From contig JACEEZ010018871.1 of the NCBI GenBank assembly GCA_016584305.1, positions 1-64,000 on the forward strand: 64,000 nucleotides of DNA, read 5' to 3'. The position numbers were made by a program, and so were the translations under genes. This DNA comes from Chionoecetes opilio (lineage: Eukaryota; Arthropoda; Malacostraca; Decapoda; Majidae). Below are positions 10,007 to 20,225 of this stretch, one piece after another (the stretch's first letter is position 1; the number at the start of each line of letters is the position of its first letter). A model generated the notes under the pieces. That model saw only the letters and a list, made by a program, of their open reading frames with translations. It did no database searches and was not told where the DNA came from.

Positions 10007-11173
10007 TGTGACTGACCACCTGCTGACTTGTACGAGTATTGGACAGGGATAGAGACGCAAACTGTTGTCAGGTACACGCCACCACTCTCCAGTCGGGAAC
10101 TGTTGCTGGCTGGGCCAGGTTGGTCTCTCTGTGGCTACTTTTTTACTGAAACATTACATAGGCCTATAGGGAATGTTCTGTCGATTTCAATAACACAGCT
10201 ATCGCAAAAAGTTTGGCATTACTAAGGATAAAACTGATGTGTCCCAGACTCGTTACAAAAGTTTGATGAAATAGAACACTAATGTTTTTTGTATGTGCGA
10301 AGTGGTGCTGTGTGACGGCAGCGATACATGGTGTAAAATAATCTTGTATAGTGTGGCATGACGTGGTTCGGTGTGATGTGAGTTGTGATGTGGCTAGGTT
10401 TGTGATGTGTGGTGCGGTGTGGAGTATGGTGTGACGTGGTGAGATGTGTGGCGTGGTGTGGCAGGTGTAAGCTGGGGAATGGTATGTTAATGTGTGTTGT
10501 TATGTACCGTAATTTTTTGTTTGAAGTTAGCTAAAGGAAAAAATAGACTAATATTCGTGTCTGTATGCACGTTTATGTCGTCTGGTTGGGTGTGTCATGA
10601 GTATGTGCGCATTTTTATACTATAAGTTTAGATTATTATCATATTGCATACGAAACAATGCAACACTTCGTTTTAATTGTGTGTGTATGTGTGTGTGTTT
10701 GTGTGGTGATGGCACGTGCTTGCTGACGAGGGTGTGACAGTGTGCAGAAGTGAGCTGAACAAATGAGTGAGTGAGGGAGTCAGTGACCGAGTGGGCTAGA
10801 GTGCGAGTGTTTCATTGTTAGTGGTCTGTTTTTGTGCAGTTTTACATAATACGGGTACTTTATATGTGATAACTTGTGCGATTTCACGAGCTTTTACAGT
10901 ATTTTTTTCTGAATTTCTAATAACATGAGCGGTGTGGGCTTTTCAGGTGTGGCTTTTTTATGTTACAGCAAACTTCTGTAAATATATTCACGTCCCATAT
11001 TTTTAATTTACTCTCAATTTCTGGCGTTAACATTTTGGGTACTTTTTCCATTACACTGCTTAATTAATGTTTTTTCAGAAATGTTTCTTAATTAATATAT
11101 TGCAATTTATTATATGCGAAAGCTCCTTAGAATACGTATAATTTGTGTTGTAGACTATAGCAGCGCAGTTGAA
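10007..11173. other. hAT internal 5' non-coding region
   Basis: About 1.1 kb between the nested MITE and the transposase start. TG-rich stretches (GTGATGTG, GTGTGG) occur around 10300-10470 and 10680-10710. No conserved protein is seen. Confidence 0.5.
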
Positions 11174-12955
11174 ATGGAGGCTCAGAAGAAAAAGAGACGT
11201 TACAGTGAGGAGTACATGAAGTTTGGGTTCACAGTCATCATTAAAGATGGAACTGAAATGCCTCAGTGTGTCATCTGTGCAAAAGTACTGTCTCCCGGTG
11301 CCATGAAACCAAGCTTGCTCCAGCGACATTTGCACGGTTGTCACCCAGAGCTGAAAGGAAAAGATGTGGACTACTTAGGCGCAGAGAAAACATGCTAACC
11401 GCTCAAAACTGGATCACTCAGGAGCTTTCATCAGTCAAATAGAGCTGCTCTCCATGCTTCGTATGTAGTTTCACTGAAAATTGTTCAGCAGAAAAAACCT
11501 CATTCCATTGGGGAGACGCTGATCCTGCCATGTACCAAAGACATAGTAAAAATTATGCTGGGGAAACAATATGCTAAAAAGCTTGACACCCTGCCGTTGT
11601 CAGATAACACTGTCCAGCGACGTATCTCTGACATGTCCACAGATATCAAAGACCAGGTGGTTTCTGAGATGAAAACAGCCCCCTTAGGAATATTTTCTCT
11701 CCAGTTGGATGAAACGACAGACGTGGCTAACTGTGCTCAGTTGCTGGCATTCACAAGGTACATCAAAGATAACAATTTTAAGGAAGAATTTCTTTTTTGT
11801 CATCCTCTTGAAGCTTCAACTACGGGAGCAGATATATTTGAACTTGTCAATTCTTTCTTTGAATCTGAGGGACTAGAGTGGAAAAATTTATGTGGCTGCA
11901 CAACAGATGGAGCTCCTGCCATGCTAGGCAGTCAGTCAGGATTTAAGACAAGAATTACAGCTGTTAACAGTAAGGCAAAACGCATGCACTGCATGATACA
12001 CAGGCAAGCTTTAGCATCCAAGACACTGCCTACTGAGCTGAAAGAGGTGCTTGATACCACAGTAAAGATGGTCAACTTCGTAAAGTCAAGTGCTCTGAAT
12101 ACTAGATTATTTAGACTTCTCTGTCAGATTTAGATTCCGGTCATGAAACACTCTTGTACCACACAGAGGTTCGATGGTTATCTCGTGGAAATGTTGTCAA
12201 GAGAGTTTTTGAGCTGCAGCACGAACTGAAAGAGTTATTTAGCCGTAATAACAGGAAGGAATCTCAGATTTATCATGCAAAGCTGAATGATCCAAAGTGG
12301 GTTACTTACCTGCCTATCTTGTTGACATATTTACACGCCTAAATATTCTAAACAAGTCTTTGCAAGGAGCTGATGCTGTTGTCACTGACGCTGTTGACAA
12401 ATTGAAGAGTTTTCTAATGAAACTAGAACTGTGGGAGACAAAAGTAAGGAAAGGAAATTTTGACATGTTTGAAACACTAGCTGACAGACAGGACACCTCT
12501 ACTGTAGATCAGATGGCAAATTTAATAGTGGAGCATCTTTCCTCACTGCAAAATGAATTAAAGAGATACTTTCCAGATGTGTCTGAAGTTAATTTGAAGC
12601 TAATTAGAGACCCTTTCCATACAGATGTTGCTTCTGTTAATGATGTCATTCAGGAAGAGTTTATTGACTTCGTGAATGACTCCAGTGCTTGTGATCTCTT
12701 TGAGAAAAAATCTTTAGTTAGGTTCTGGTGTGAAATAAGCAAGTCATATCCACATGTCGCAGAGGAGCCTCTTCGCTCTCTGTTACTTTTCCCATCAACA
12801 TATTTGTGTGAAACTGGGTTTTCCAGCTTACTGGTCATAAAATCAAAACTAAGATCTCGACTGAATGTGGAAGCCGACCTTCGATGTGCTTTAGCTAAAA
12901 CTGCTCCTCGGCTGACTAGACTAGTTGAGGAAAAGCAGTTCCAGCCATCTCATTA
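11174..12955 (+). pseudogene. hAT transposase (ZBED5/FAM200-like), frameshifted
   Basis: Starts MEAQKKKRRYSEEYMKFGF. A BED zinc finger follows with CVICAKV and HLHGCH (C-x2-C...H-x4-H pattern). The RNase H-like core shows LQLDETTDVANCAQL, then CTTDGAPAMLGSQSGF and MHCMIHRQALASKTLP. HTEVRWLSRGNVVKRVFEL is the conserved catalytic-glutamate neighbourhood of this family, and the C-terminal dimerisation segment reads FPSTYLCETGFSSL. An intact protein would be about 590 residues. Breaks: a stop at 11396 plus a phase change near 11420, a frameshift near 12130 and another near 12325. The four open pieces cover almost the whole protein, so the decay is mild. The start is the ATG closest to the BED finger. 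Confidence 0.9.
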
Positions 12956-13204
12956 ATTCCCTTTACAGCAGATGTAATGATAACGTAGTCGTAGTGGTTT
13001 TTTTCCAGCTCTTTCCTTAACTGGTAACTGGTTATGGCATGACGGTTATGTAGTTAATTCACTTAAGTATTTACAAATATACACAAGGGAATGTTTTCTG
13101 TGTGGTTTTTTTCCACTTATCACAAAGGGAAAGGGGTAGGCTACATGGCTGACATAAACAATACCCAAAAGGGTACGTGGGGAAAAAAAGGTTGAAAACC
13201 CCTG

Positions 13205-13794
13205 GTGTAGAGGGTGGGTTTCTGGGAGATGCGCCGGGCTGTGAGGCAGTCACGCCACCCGTCCCGACCACCCCTTCCTCTCCTCGTTCCCCCACCCCAC
13301 CTTCGTCGCCCCACCGCCGCGCTGCGGTGTGTGGCCACTCGGGGCGGCGTGGACCGTCGGAGTTTGGTGGAAAGGTGTCGGGGAGAGCCTGTCGGGCCCG
13401 ATTCGCGGCGCTGGCAAGCGGCGTAAAAGGCAGGAAGGGCCTTGCTGGGGGCCTGCCGCCCCGATGGGTGCGGATCAAGCGCCCACTGTGGAAGGGCAAG
13501 AGGCCCGCTCACTTCGCCTTGGTATGGAACCACGGGAGGAAGAGACGCCGGCGTGGTGAGCGTAGGAAGCCGCGCAGCAAGCAGTGGAGGCCCCGGAGAG
13601 CCAGGATGAAGAGGACGTCCCCATACCTGCCTCTGCCGCGCCTTCAGGAGGATGGCGAGCAGTTGAGCCACACTTGCAGTGTGTGGCCCCCAACGAAGCT
13701 GTTGCAGGTGGCAGGAACTGCTTGTTACGACGGTGGAGGGATGCACCGACGTGCCCTCTACCAGGCAGAGTCAGCTACAACGTGTTGCTGTTAA
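13205..13794 (+). pseudogene. gag-like fragment, downstream of the hAT insertion
   Basis: In phase with 9059-9247. A Pro/Ser/Thr-rich linker is followed by GRRGPSEFGGKVSG, a decayed version of the GRRKPSEFDGKVSWEAYLA motif seen in element B gag (typical of the start of the Ty3/gypsy-type capsid region). The motif then runs straight into ARFAALASGVKGR, as in element B, which suggests that both descend from one internally deleted master. No zinc knuckle is visible. Confidence 0.6.
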
Positions 13795-14629
13795 GTCCTG
13801 CCGCACCGTCACCACCGCCTTGCAGTGGAGGGCATGGTCTGTCGGAAAGTCGTGGCGCCTTTACCCCGCGGAGACTAGAGCAGTGGGAACAGGGCAGAGC
13901 TGCGGGGCCCAGTGGAGTGTGCACTCCTGGACTGTGGTTACCTCTGAGGCGAGCCAAGGGTGGAGGATGTCCCTGTGGTTGTGGCGCCTGCGGTTGAGGT
14001 CGCATCTCTGTTTCCTGCTGGTGGGTCTCGCGGGGTAAGAGGAGGGCTGCCTGGTGTGACCTTCCAACACTGCAGTGGCGGGTGGGGGATGGCGATGTAG
14101 GGTCTTGTAACTGTAACGCTTTGGGGTGGTAATGTTGTGTGGTGAAGGGAGTTGGTGGAGGTTACGCGCGGTGTGCGGTGCGCCTGTCGGAACTGACGGC
14201 GACGCAGCAGAAGAGGGGGTGGATATTCGCTAGGTTTTGGGCCAGCGAGGAGGTATAGTCGCAGGTTGGGCCTGCGAGGAGGTATAGGTAACCCTGCTGC
14301 AGTAGGAGCCTCTGTTTAGGGGCCAAGCGGCAACCCCTGTGGTGTGGAGGCATTTAATCCACTTTAATGTGTGGTGGAGTGGTGTGGTGGTGTGGTGGAG
14401 GCTGCTGTGGTGGAAGGTTGGTGATGTGGTGGTGGTGATGTGGAGTGAGGCATGTAATCTACTCCATGGTTGTTGTGGTAGGAGGATTATGTAATGGATG
14501 ACCATGAGGATATTGAATTATTGATTGTACATGTGCTATGTTGCTATTGTCCTGTATTTTCTTAGTGTTAAGTGCTAAGGTGTGGGTGTCATGGTGACCA
14601 AGGACGGTCACGTTTTAAAGGGGGGACAG
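13795..14629 (+). other. LTR element A 3' internal region and polypurine tract
   Basis: Shares about 300 bases with 18241-18570 (landmarks GGCGAGC, CCAACTCTGCAGTGG-like, TGTAA.GCTTTGGGGTGGTAAT). Beyond 14110 it is unique. The purine run at 14617-14629 directly precedes the LTR and fits a plus-strand primer. Open frames here do not resemble proteins. Confidence 0.5.
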
Positions 14630-15574
14630 TGTTATGCAGGTAGTGGTGGTGGAGGTGGTGGTGGAGGTGGTGGAGGTGGTGGTGGAGGTGTTGGTGGTTG
14701 TGAGAGCGGTACGTGAGGCGTGTGTGTGTGTCTGTGTGTATGAACTGGGAGGAGGTGGCGCGTGAGGGTGCCTAGTGGGGCGACCTTGAGTGCGGGTGGG
14801 TGGGAGTGGGGTATAGATATACCATGTACGTGGTACATTATACTTGAATATAATAAGTAGAGGCAGGGCAGGAACCGGAACATGAGATGAGCGAGTGGCG
14901 GTGGGTAGCGTGGCGCGAACGGCAGGCTCAGAGGAGTGTTTCCATATATCCTACCTACAGTAGACACACCTGACATCTGATCTAGGGGGCGGGACACTAG
15001 TAGGAAAATTCCTCTACACAGCTGCCTAGTCGGCGTAGGTCAAAAGAATATAGAAAGAAGGTGCTAAGAGAGTAATTGGAGAGAGTAATTGGAGAGAGTA
15101 CACCTACAGTACAGTACATAGAGCAGGGAGTGGGCCTGGGAGACGTGTGTTCTAGGTGCACGGGTGGGAGGCTGGGAGAGGGCCCAGAAGGACGCACGCT
15201 GGGTGCCTCCTGGCTCGTGAGTCGGGCAGTGAGGATTCAGACGTCTTGAAAGAAAGACGCGCGCTGCCCCTGGGGGAGGCACACGGGGATTTCCTGGGAG
15301 AGAAATTGCCCCTGTGGTGGCTGTGGTGGTGGTGGTGGGGAACTGAGGTTGTGGTGGTGGTGGGGAACTGTGGTTGTGGTGGTAGGGGGACTGTGGTAGT
15401 GTCTCGATCCTTGCGACGGCCGCAATAGGTCGGAGGATGTTGACGTATATGTACTTTGTAGATGTAGTGGCTTTGTGGCTTTATTCAGTAAACACAAGAA
15501 ATGAGTCAAAGCGTTTCCTTCGCCTGTGTGTTGATTGACTACGTGAACTATGCTCAACTCGCATCACCCTAACA
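14630..15574 (+). mobile_element. LTR of element A (3' LTR)
   Basis: Begins TGTTATGCAGG directly after a polypurine tract and ends ATCACCCTAACA, so the ends are TGTTA...TAACA. It contains a GGTGGT/GGTGGA-rich zone at 14640-14700 and again at 15315-15400, and a TTTATTCAGTAAACAC stretch near 15480 where an R region would be expected. A second LTR copy is absent, so boundaries rest on the termini only. Confidence 0.6.
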
Positions 15575-16172
15575 CACCGAACTCGTCGCTGTTTAAGTAA
15601 GTCAAGCAGCGGGTACTGTTACCCCTGCACAGCCTCACCGAGACACTTGCAAATTATATTCAACGATGATGAAATTTTTTTCGGGAAAAATTGTTTTAGT
15701 TTCCCTAATACCACCATAGAATCTGTGTTACGCTTTCGTAACATTGGTCATGAGAAGGCGTCTTTGTCTTCTTTCCCACGGTTGAAAAATGATAATAATT
15801 TAGCGCTCCACGGAAACTTATTGATGTCATGGATTTCCGGAAACAATTTACTATACGAATGCTCAAATTACCTGAAGAATAAGTGAGTATTGTTGATTCT
15901 AGAAGGTTTTAATCTATTGGTATTAAGATTCGCTAATTTAAGTGATCGCAGAAATAACTGGTTTGAGGTTTTTTTACAAGGAACTAACAAAGGGAGAGAG
16001 AATGATGGAAGGTGGGGGGGGGGGGGGGGGGGAAGGGAACAAAGGAAGGAAGGAAATTAATTATATATGTTACGAGGAACAATGCTTATCATCTACATAC
16101 ATTTACACACGCTCATTAAACCTAGAATGAAAGTAAATTGATCTTAATCTACTACTTATATCAAAATCCTGG
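15575..16172. other. No gene recognised; poly-G run
   Basis: A 79-codon frame at 15647-15886 has no recognisable motif. A G run of 18 or more lies at about 16014-16031. Confidence 0.5.
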
Positions 16173-16846
16173 CATTACAATCGTTTGTGTATGAGGAATC
16201 CGAGTAGGTGTGTAAATGTGTATGTTGTTCAGATGAGACTGTGTAGTGTGTTTGAAAGTATGTGTGGGGAGGTTGACGAATGGTTGAAGGTTAGAGTCTG
16301 CGGTGTCGGCCCTGGGGGCACCAAGGAGCGGAGGGGGAGCGCAGTGGTGCCGGGAGACGGGAGAGGGGGAGATGGGAGAGGGAGAGCGGTGAGAGGTACA
16401 AGGTGGCAAGGTGGTCTTGGGAGCGCGGCAGCCGACAGTGTTGAGGGAACAAGGGATTATTACACCACGCGCCACCCTTTGTGTATCTGCCGATGGATTA
16501 AGGAGAATGTGAGTGTCTCGTATAAGTCAGCGTCTCGCCTTAAGTCAGTACCCGTGTGTGTGTGCCATTCTCACGTAGCCTCCAGTGTGTGTTAGGAACA
16601 ATCATAGACAGTGTAACATGTGAGTCTCTCTCTCCACCTTCAGTACAGTGTAGTGTGACCTCCGCCAATAAATTAGACAGTGTAATACAGTGTGCTCAGT
16701 GTCCCTTCCTCCGGGTGAATGATAAAGATGCCATCAGCGGTGAGAAAGCTACTCGCCTCAGGTATTTCTGCCGAACCTCCGTCAGGAGTAAGTGTTTACG
16801 AGAGGCGCCCTTGGTGTGATAAGAAAGGTGAGTGCCCTGCGTAACA
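16173..16846 (+). mobile_element. 5' LTR of element B
   Basis: Aligns with 18901-19593. It ends GCCCTGCGTAACA directly before a primer-binding site. The expected start TGTTACG is degraded (GGCATTACAATCG). Around 16670 CCAATAAATTAGAC could hold the polyadenylation signal AATAAA. Confidence 0.82.
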
Positions 16847-16847
16847 T

Positions 16848-16866
16848 TGGTGTCAGCAGTGGGATT
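16848..16866 (+). promoter_or_regulatory. Primer-binding site of element B
   Basis: TGGTGTCAGCAGTGGGATT begins one base after the LTR, at the position and with the TGG start expected for a tRNA 3'-end complement. The tRNA species is not assigned. Confidence 0.7.
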
Positions 16867-17082
16867 GATTGTAGAAAAAATATGTGGCCGGTAGCTGTGT
16901 AACACGTGGTCAAGATGGCGGGAGAGAAGGAAGGGGAAGGCGAGTTAGCGCCGTGTGACGTCACTGAGAAAGAAAGTGGCGCGCTTCTAATGGAGGAAAG
17001 CGTGGGTGCCAACCCGGTCTGTGTGTGCGAGCGTGACACAACAGGACCGGAAATGGCGGGAGAAAACAGGTAGGGGAGTGAA

Positions 17083-17949
17083 ATGGCGGATAGCGAGAGA
17101 GTGGACACGAACAGGATCATGGCCATGATGAAAGAAATGAGCCAAAATAGAAGTGAAAAGGAGAAACTGATGAAAGAAATGATGAGCCAAAATGAAAATT
17201 TAAGTGAAATGAAACAAAATCTATATGAAGTGAGAGACACACTGAGTAGAGGCTTAAACGAGGTACAAGCACACGCGAGGCAGGATACTGACGAGGCATG
17301 CGCTGCAATAAGAGACGAGTTGGAAACTGACATCGAGGATGTAGTCACTGGGGGGCTGTGCGTGAAGGAGGAGCCTCGTGAAGTGAAGCCACAGGTTTCA
17401 CGAACAGAATCTGGCACACACGCAGGCTCACACGTGGTTCCCATGGCAACAGCGGGGAGCGGAGCGGCTGCAGCCACATCTGTATACACCCCTCCGCTCT
17501 TGCCAACCCGATTCGCCCCGCCTGGATTTCTTCACCGCTATGCTACGCCTCCGAATTCTCCTCCACGAAGCGTGCACTCGCCTGTAGGAGCCACAGGGCG
17601 GAGGAAACCATCGGAATTTGATGGAAAAGTGTCGTGGGAGGCATACCTGGCTGTGGGTGATCTGTTTGGGGTTGAGGGCGCGGCCGCGTCTTGTGAGTGT
17701 AAGGAGAGCGTAGCCCTGCCCCTCTCACGACCCACTCCACCTAGCTCACGTGAGTCTCCACTTCGTCGTGCGGGCCCGAGTGCACGTCAGGAATGTGGCG
17801 ACTTGCGACACAGGCCGCAGGAGCTGGATGCGCCGGTGCCGTGGAAGGCCTGTCGGGCCCAATTCGCGGCGCTGGCGAGCGGCGTAAAAGGCAGAAGGGC
17901 CTTAGCGGTGGCCTGCCGCCCAGACGGGTGCAGATCAAGCGCCCACTGA
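17083..17949 (+). CDS. gag-like protein of LTR element B
   Basis: 288 codons starting MADSERVDTNRIMAMMKEMS. Residues about 15-100 are a Met/Lys/Glu-rich heptad-like coiled coil (repeated MMKEM, LMKEMM, SQNE units). A charged linker and a Pro-rich zone (about 140-170) follow. At about 170-188 GRRKPSEFDGKVSWEAYLA, the opening motif of Ty3/gypsy-type capsid in these elements, is intact. The expected continuation into capsid helices and zinc knuckles is lost: after VSWEAYLAV the frame enters unrelated Cys/Ser/Pro sequence and ends GRRALAVACRPDGCRSSAH. In a full element this protein packages the RNA; here it is a truncated gag of a deletion derivative. No protease or pol follows. Confidence 0.7.
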   Translation: MADSERVDTNRIMAMMKEMSQNRSEKEKLMKEMMSQNENLSEMKQNLYEVRDTLSRGLNEVQAHARQDTDEACAAIRDELETDIEDVVTGGLCVKEEPREVKPQVSRTESGTHAGSHVVPMATAGSGAAAATSVYTPPLLPTRFAPPGFLHRYATPPNSPPRSVHSPVGATGRRKPSEFDGKVSWEAYLAVGDLFGVEGAAASCECKESVALPLSRPTPPSSRESPLRRAGPSARQECGDLRHRPQELDAPVPWKACRAQFAALASGVKGRRALAVACRPDGCRSSAH

Positions 17950-18900
17950 GGAAGACCAAGAAACCCGCTCACTTCGCCTCGGCATGGAACCACCGGAAGA
18001 AGAGCCGCGGCGCAGTGAGCGTGGGAAGCCGCGCAGCAAGCATTGGAGGCCTCTGAGCGCCAGGGACCAAGAGGACGCACTCATATCTGTCTCCGCCGCG
18101 CCTTCAGGAGGATGGCGAGCAGTTGAGCCACACTTGCAGTGTGTGGCCCCCACCGAAGCTGGTGCAGGTGGCAGGAACTGCTTGTTACGACGGTGGAGGG
18201 ATGCACCGTGCCCTCTACCAGGCAGAGCAGCCACAGCGTGTTGCTGTTAAGTCCTGTCGCACCGTCACCGGCGCCTTGCAGTGGAGGGCATGGTTTGTCG
18301 GGAGGTCGTGGCGCCCTTTGCCTCGGAGACGAGCAGTGGAGCAGAGAGGAGAGCTGCGGGGCCAGTGGAGAGTGACTCCTGGGCCATGGTTAACTCTGAG
18401 GCGAGCCCAGGATTGAGGACGCGTCCCTTGTGGTTTGTGGCGCCTGGGTGAGATTGCAGCTCTGTGTTCCTGCTGGTGGGTCTCGCGTGTGAAGAGGGGG
18501 GCCGCCTGGTGTGACCTTCCAACTCTGCAGTGGTGGCTGGTGGAGGCGATGGAGGGACCTACAGCTGTAAAGCTTTGGGTGGTAATTTTTGGGTTTAGGG
18601 GTGTGTTTTAATGATGGGGCGAGTTGGCCCTTCATTTGAGAATTTTTTATTGTGTTAATTTTGTGTGTTTCAACTATGTTGCCCTATTTTTCTTCTATGT
18701 ACTTTTTTAGGATAAAGGATTAGGATAAAGGAAACAGCGGGACGCTGTTCTAGAGGGGAGGAGGATAGTTTTTACACCCGCAGATAAATGTCCGTCTGTC
18801 TGTGTGTATTTTAGGTTGGGGTGTAGCGGGCCGTTGGGGCTACACGACCCTCATCCCAGGAGTTATCATTTGTGTTAATGGGAAGTCGGTTTGTGTGAAC
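17950..18900 (+). other. 3' internal region of element B
   Basis: 17845-18570 is highly similar to 13380-14110 (GGATGGCGAGCAGTTGAGCC, GCTTGTTACGACGGTGGAGG and other blocks). A purine stretch AGAGGGGAGGAGGATAG lies at 18750-18767, but it is about 130 bases before the LTR start inferred from the TGTTACG...CGTAACA ends. Either that is not the polypurine tract or the true LTR starts earlier and the 5' LTR is truncated. Confidence 0.5.
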
Positions 18901-19593
18901 TGTTACGAATGTAGGGGAGGTCGTTTGTGTATGAGGGATCCGAGTAGGTTTTGTAAATGTGTATGTTGTTCAGATGAGACTGTGTAGTGTGTTTGAAAGT
19001 ATGTGTGGGGAGGTTGACGAATGGTTGAAGGTTAGAATCTGCGGTGTCGGCCCTGGGGGCACCAAGGAGCGGAGGGGGAGCGCGGTGGTGCCGGGAGACG
19101 GGAAAGGGGGAGACGGGAGAGGGAGAGCGGTGAGAGGTACGAGGTGGCAAGGTGGTCTTGGGAGCGCGGCAGCCGACAGCGTGGAGGGGACAAGGATTAT
19201 TACACCACGCGCCACCCTTTGTGTTTTTGCCGATGGATTAAGGAGAATTTGGGGAGTGTCTCGTATAAGTCAGCGTCTCCCCTTTAAGTCAGTACCCGTG
19301 TGTGTGTGCCATTCTCACGTAGCCTCCAGTGTGTGTTAGGAACAATCATAGACAATGTAACATGTGAGTCTCTCTCTCTCCACCTTCAGTACAGTGTATT
19401 GTGACCTCCGCCAATAAATTAGACAGTATAATACAGTGTGCTCAGTGTCCTTTCCTCCGGGTGAATGATAAAGGTGCCATCAGCGGTGAGAAAGCTACTC
19501 GCCTCAGGTATTTCTGCCGACCTCCGTCAGGTGTAAGTGGTTTACGAGAGGGGGCCCTTGGTGTGATAAGAAGGGTGAGTGCCCTGCGTAACA
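18901..19593 (+). mobile_element. 3' LTR of element B
   Basis: Begins TGTTACGAATG and ends CCCTGCGTAACA, giving 7-bp inverted ends TGTTACG/CGTAACA. It matches the 5' LTR from CGTTTGTGTATGAGG onward, with 1-3 bp indels. Confidence 0.82.
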
Positions 19594-20225
19594 ATACCAT
19601 TCATTGCACCCTTCACATTCCCCCTACAACGTCCTGACCAACAATAATTACAACTCAATATGAAATAAACAACTTATAATATAACTTTATATGGCTTGTA
19701 CAATGTATATTAGAAAAACCTTCATCATGCGACCCTATGAACAGTGTGCGGGTGCACCTCAGCAACTTTAACATTATGAACAAATATGGTGGACATATGA
19801 AAAATATGGCGGATGAATGTTCGTGAAGATGTTTGAAAATACCTTTAAACGCGTTTTCGAACGTTCCAAGATCAATGTAAGTGCAAAGACGATCTTAGAG
19901 ACCGTTACGAACGTTCGAACATCCGGCCCTTGCAGGCTTGGGAAAAAAGATAGCGAGGGCATGTAGAAGACATATAGGAGGGTAGTTGATAGGAGGGACT
20001 TATGTCTATGTATATAGCTACTGCTCTGTTGTGCCCCTTCTCTCCCCACAGGTGGCAGGGAAAGAAAGGGCTGCAGAGGGGCAAAGAAGGAAGATATGTG
20101 TCAAGTTCGAGCTCGAACTTGACAGACGACCTACAAAGTACAAAGCGATACCAAAGACACTCTACAACAAGATACCTCACTCGCGGTCCCTCCAATGCAA
20201 CTTCTGTTATCCGCCGACGGTGGCG
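19594..20225. other. Unassigned DNA with a perfect palindrome
   Basis: No protein recognised. A perfect 24-bp palindrome (GTCAAGTTCGAG followed by CTCGAACTTGAC) lies at 20100-20123. The block 20135-20205 resembles, inverted, the sequence near 39360-39400. Confidence 0.5.

Larger units (their letters stand above)
9248..13204 (+). mobile_element. hAT transposon (3957 bp) with perfect 8-bp TSD
   Basis: Termini are CATGGGTTTTCAACC and GGTTGAAAACCCCTG, with further G/T-rich subterminal similarity (GGGGTACG against its complement CGTACCCC). GTGTAGAG is duplicated exactly at 9240-9247 and 13205-13212. Inside lie a BED-finger transposase pseudogene (11174-12955) and a nested hAT MITE (9370-9998). 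The stretch 10020-11170 is non-coding and TG-rich. The transposase has several frame breaks, so this copy can no longer move by itself. Confidence 0.93.
9044..15574 (+). mobile_element. Degraded LTR retrotransposon A, split by a hAT insertion
   Basis: A gag-like frame (9059-9247, continuing at 13205-13794), an internal 3' region, a polypurine tract AAAGGGGGGACAG at 14617-14629 and an LTR-like block 14630-15574 follow each other on the + strand. The 5' LTR is missing: homology stops at the edge of the inverted-duplication arm near 9044. The internal region 13380-14110 is closely similar to 17860-18570 in element B, although the LTRs differ. No integrase or reverse transcriptase is present, so it is an internally deleted, non-autonomous copy. 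Confidence 0.75.
16173..19593 (+). mobile_element. LTR retrotransposon B, non-autonomous
   Basis: Two LTRs (16173-16846 and 18901-19593) flank about 2.05 kb that contains a primer site, a gag frame and a short 3' region but no pol. The LTRs match over about 670 bases with scattered substitutions, and the first about 20 bases of the 5' copy are degraded. No clear target duplication is seen (AAAATCC before, ATACCAT after). Internal identity to element A shows a shared family despite different LTRs. Confidence 0.85.

Noticed and set aside
13141..14070. Overlapping frames on both strands at 13.1-14.1 kb
   Set aside because: GC-rich shadow frames of the gag-derived internal region of an LTR element.
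15647..15886. 79-codon frame
   Set aside because: No motif, no homologous repeat in the window and no splice or start context; left unassigned.
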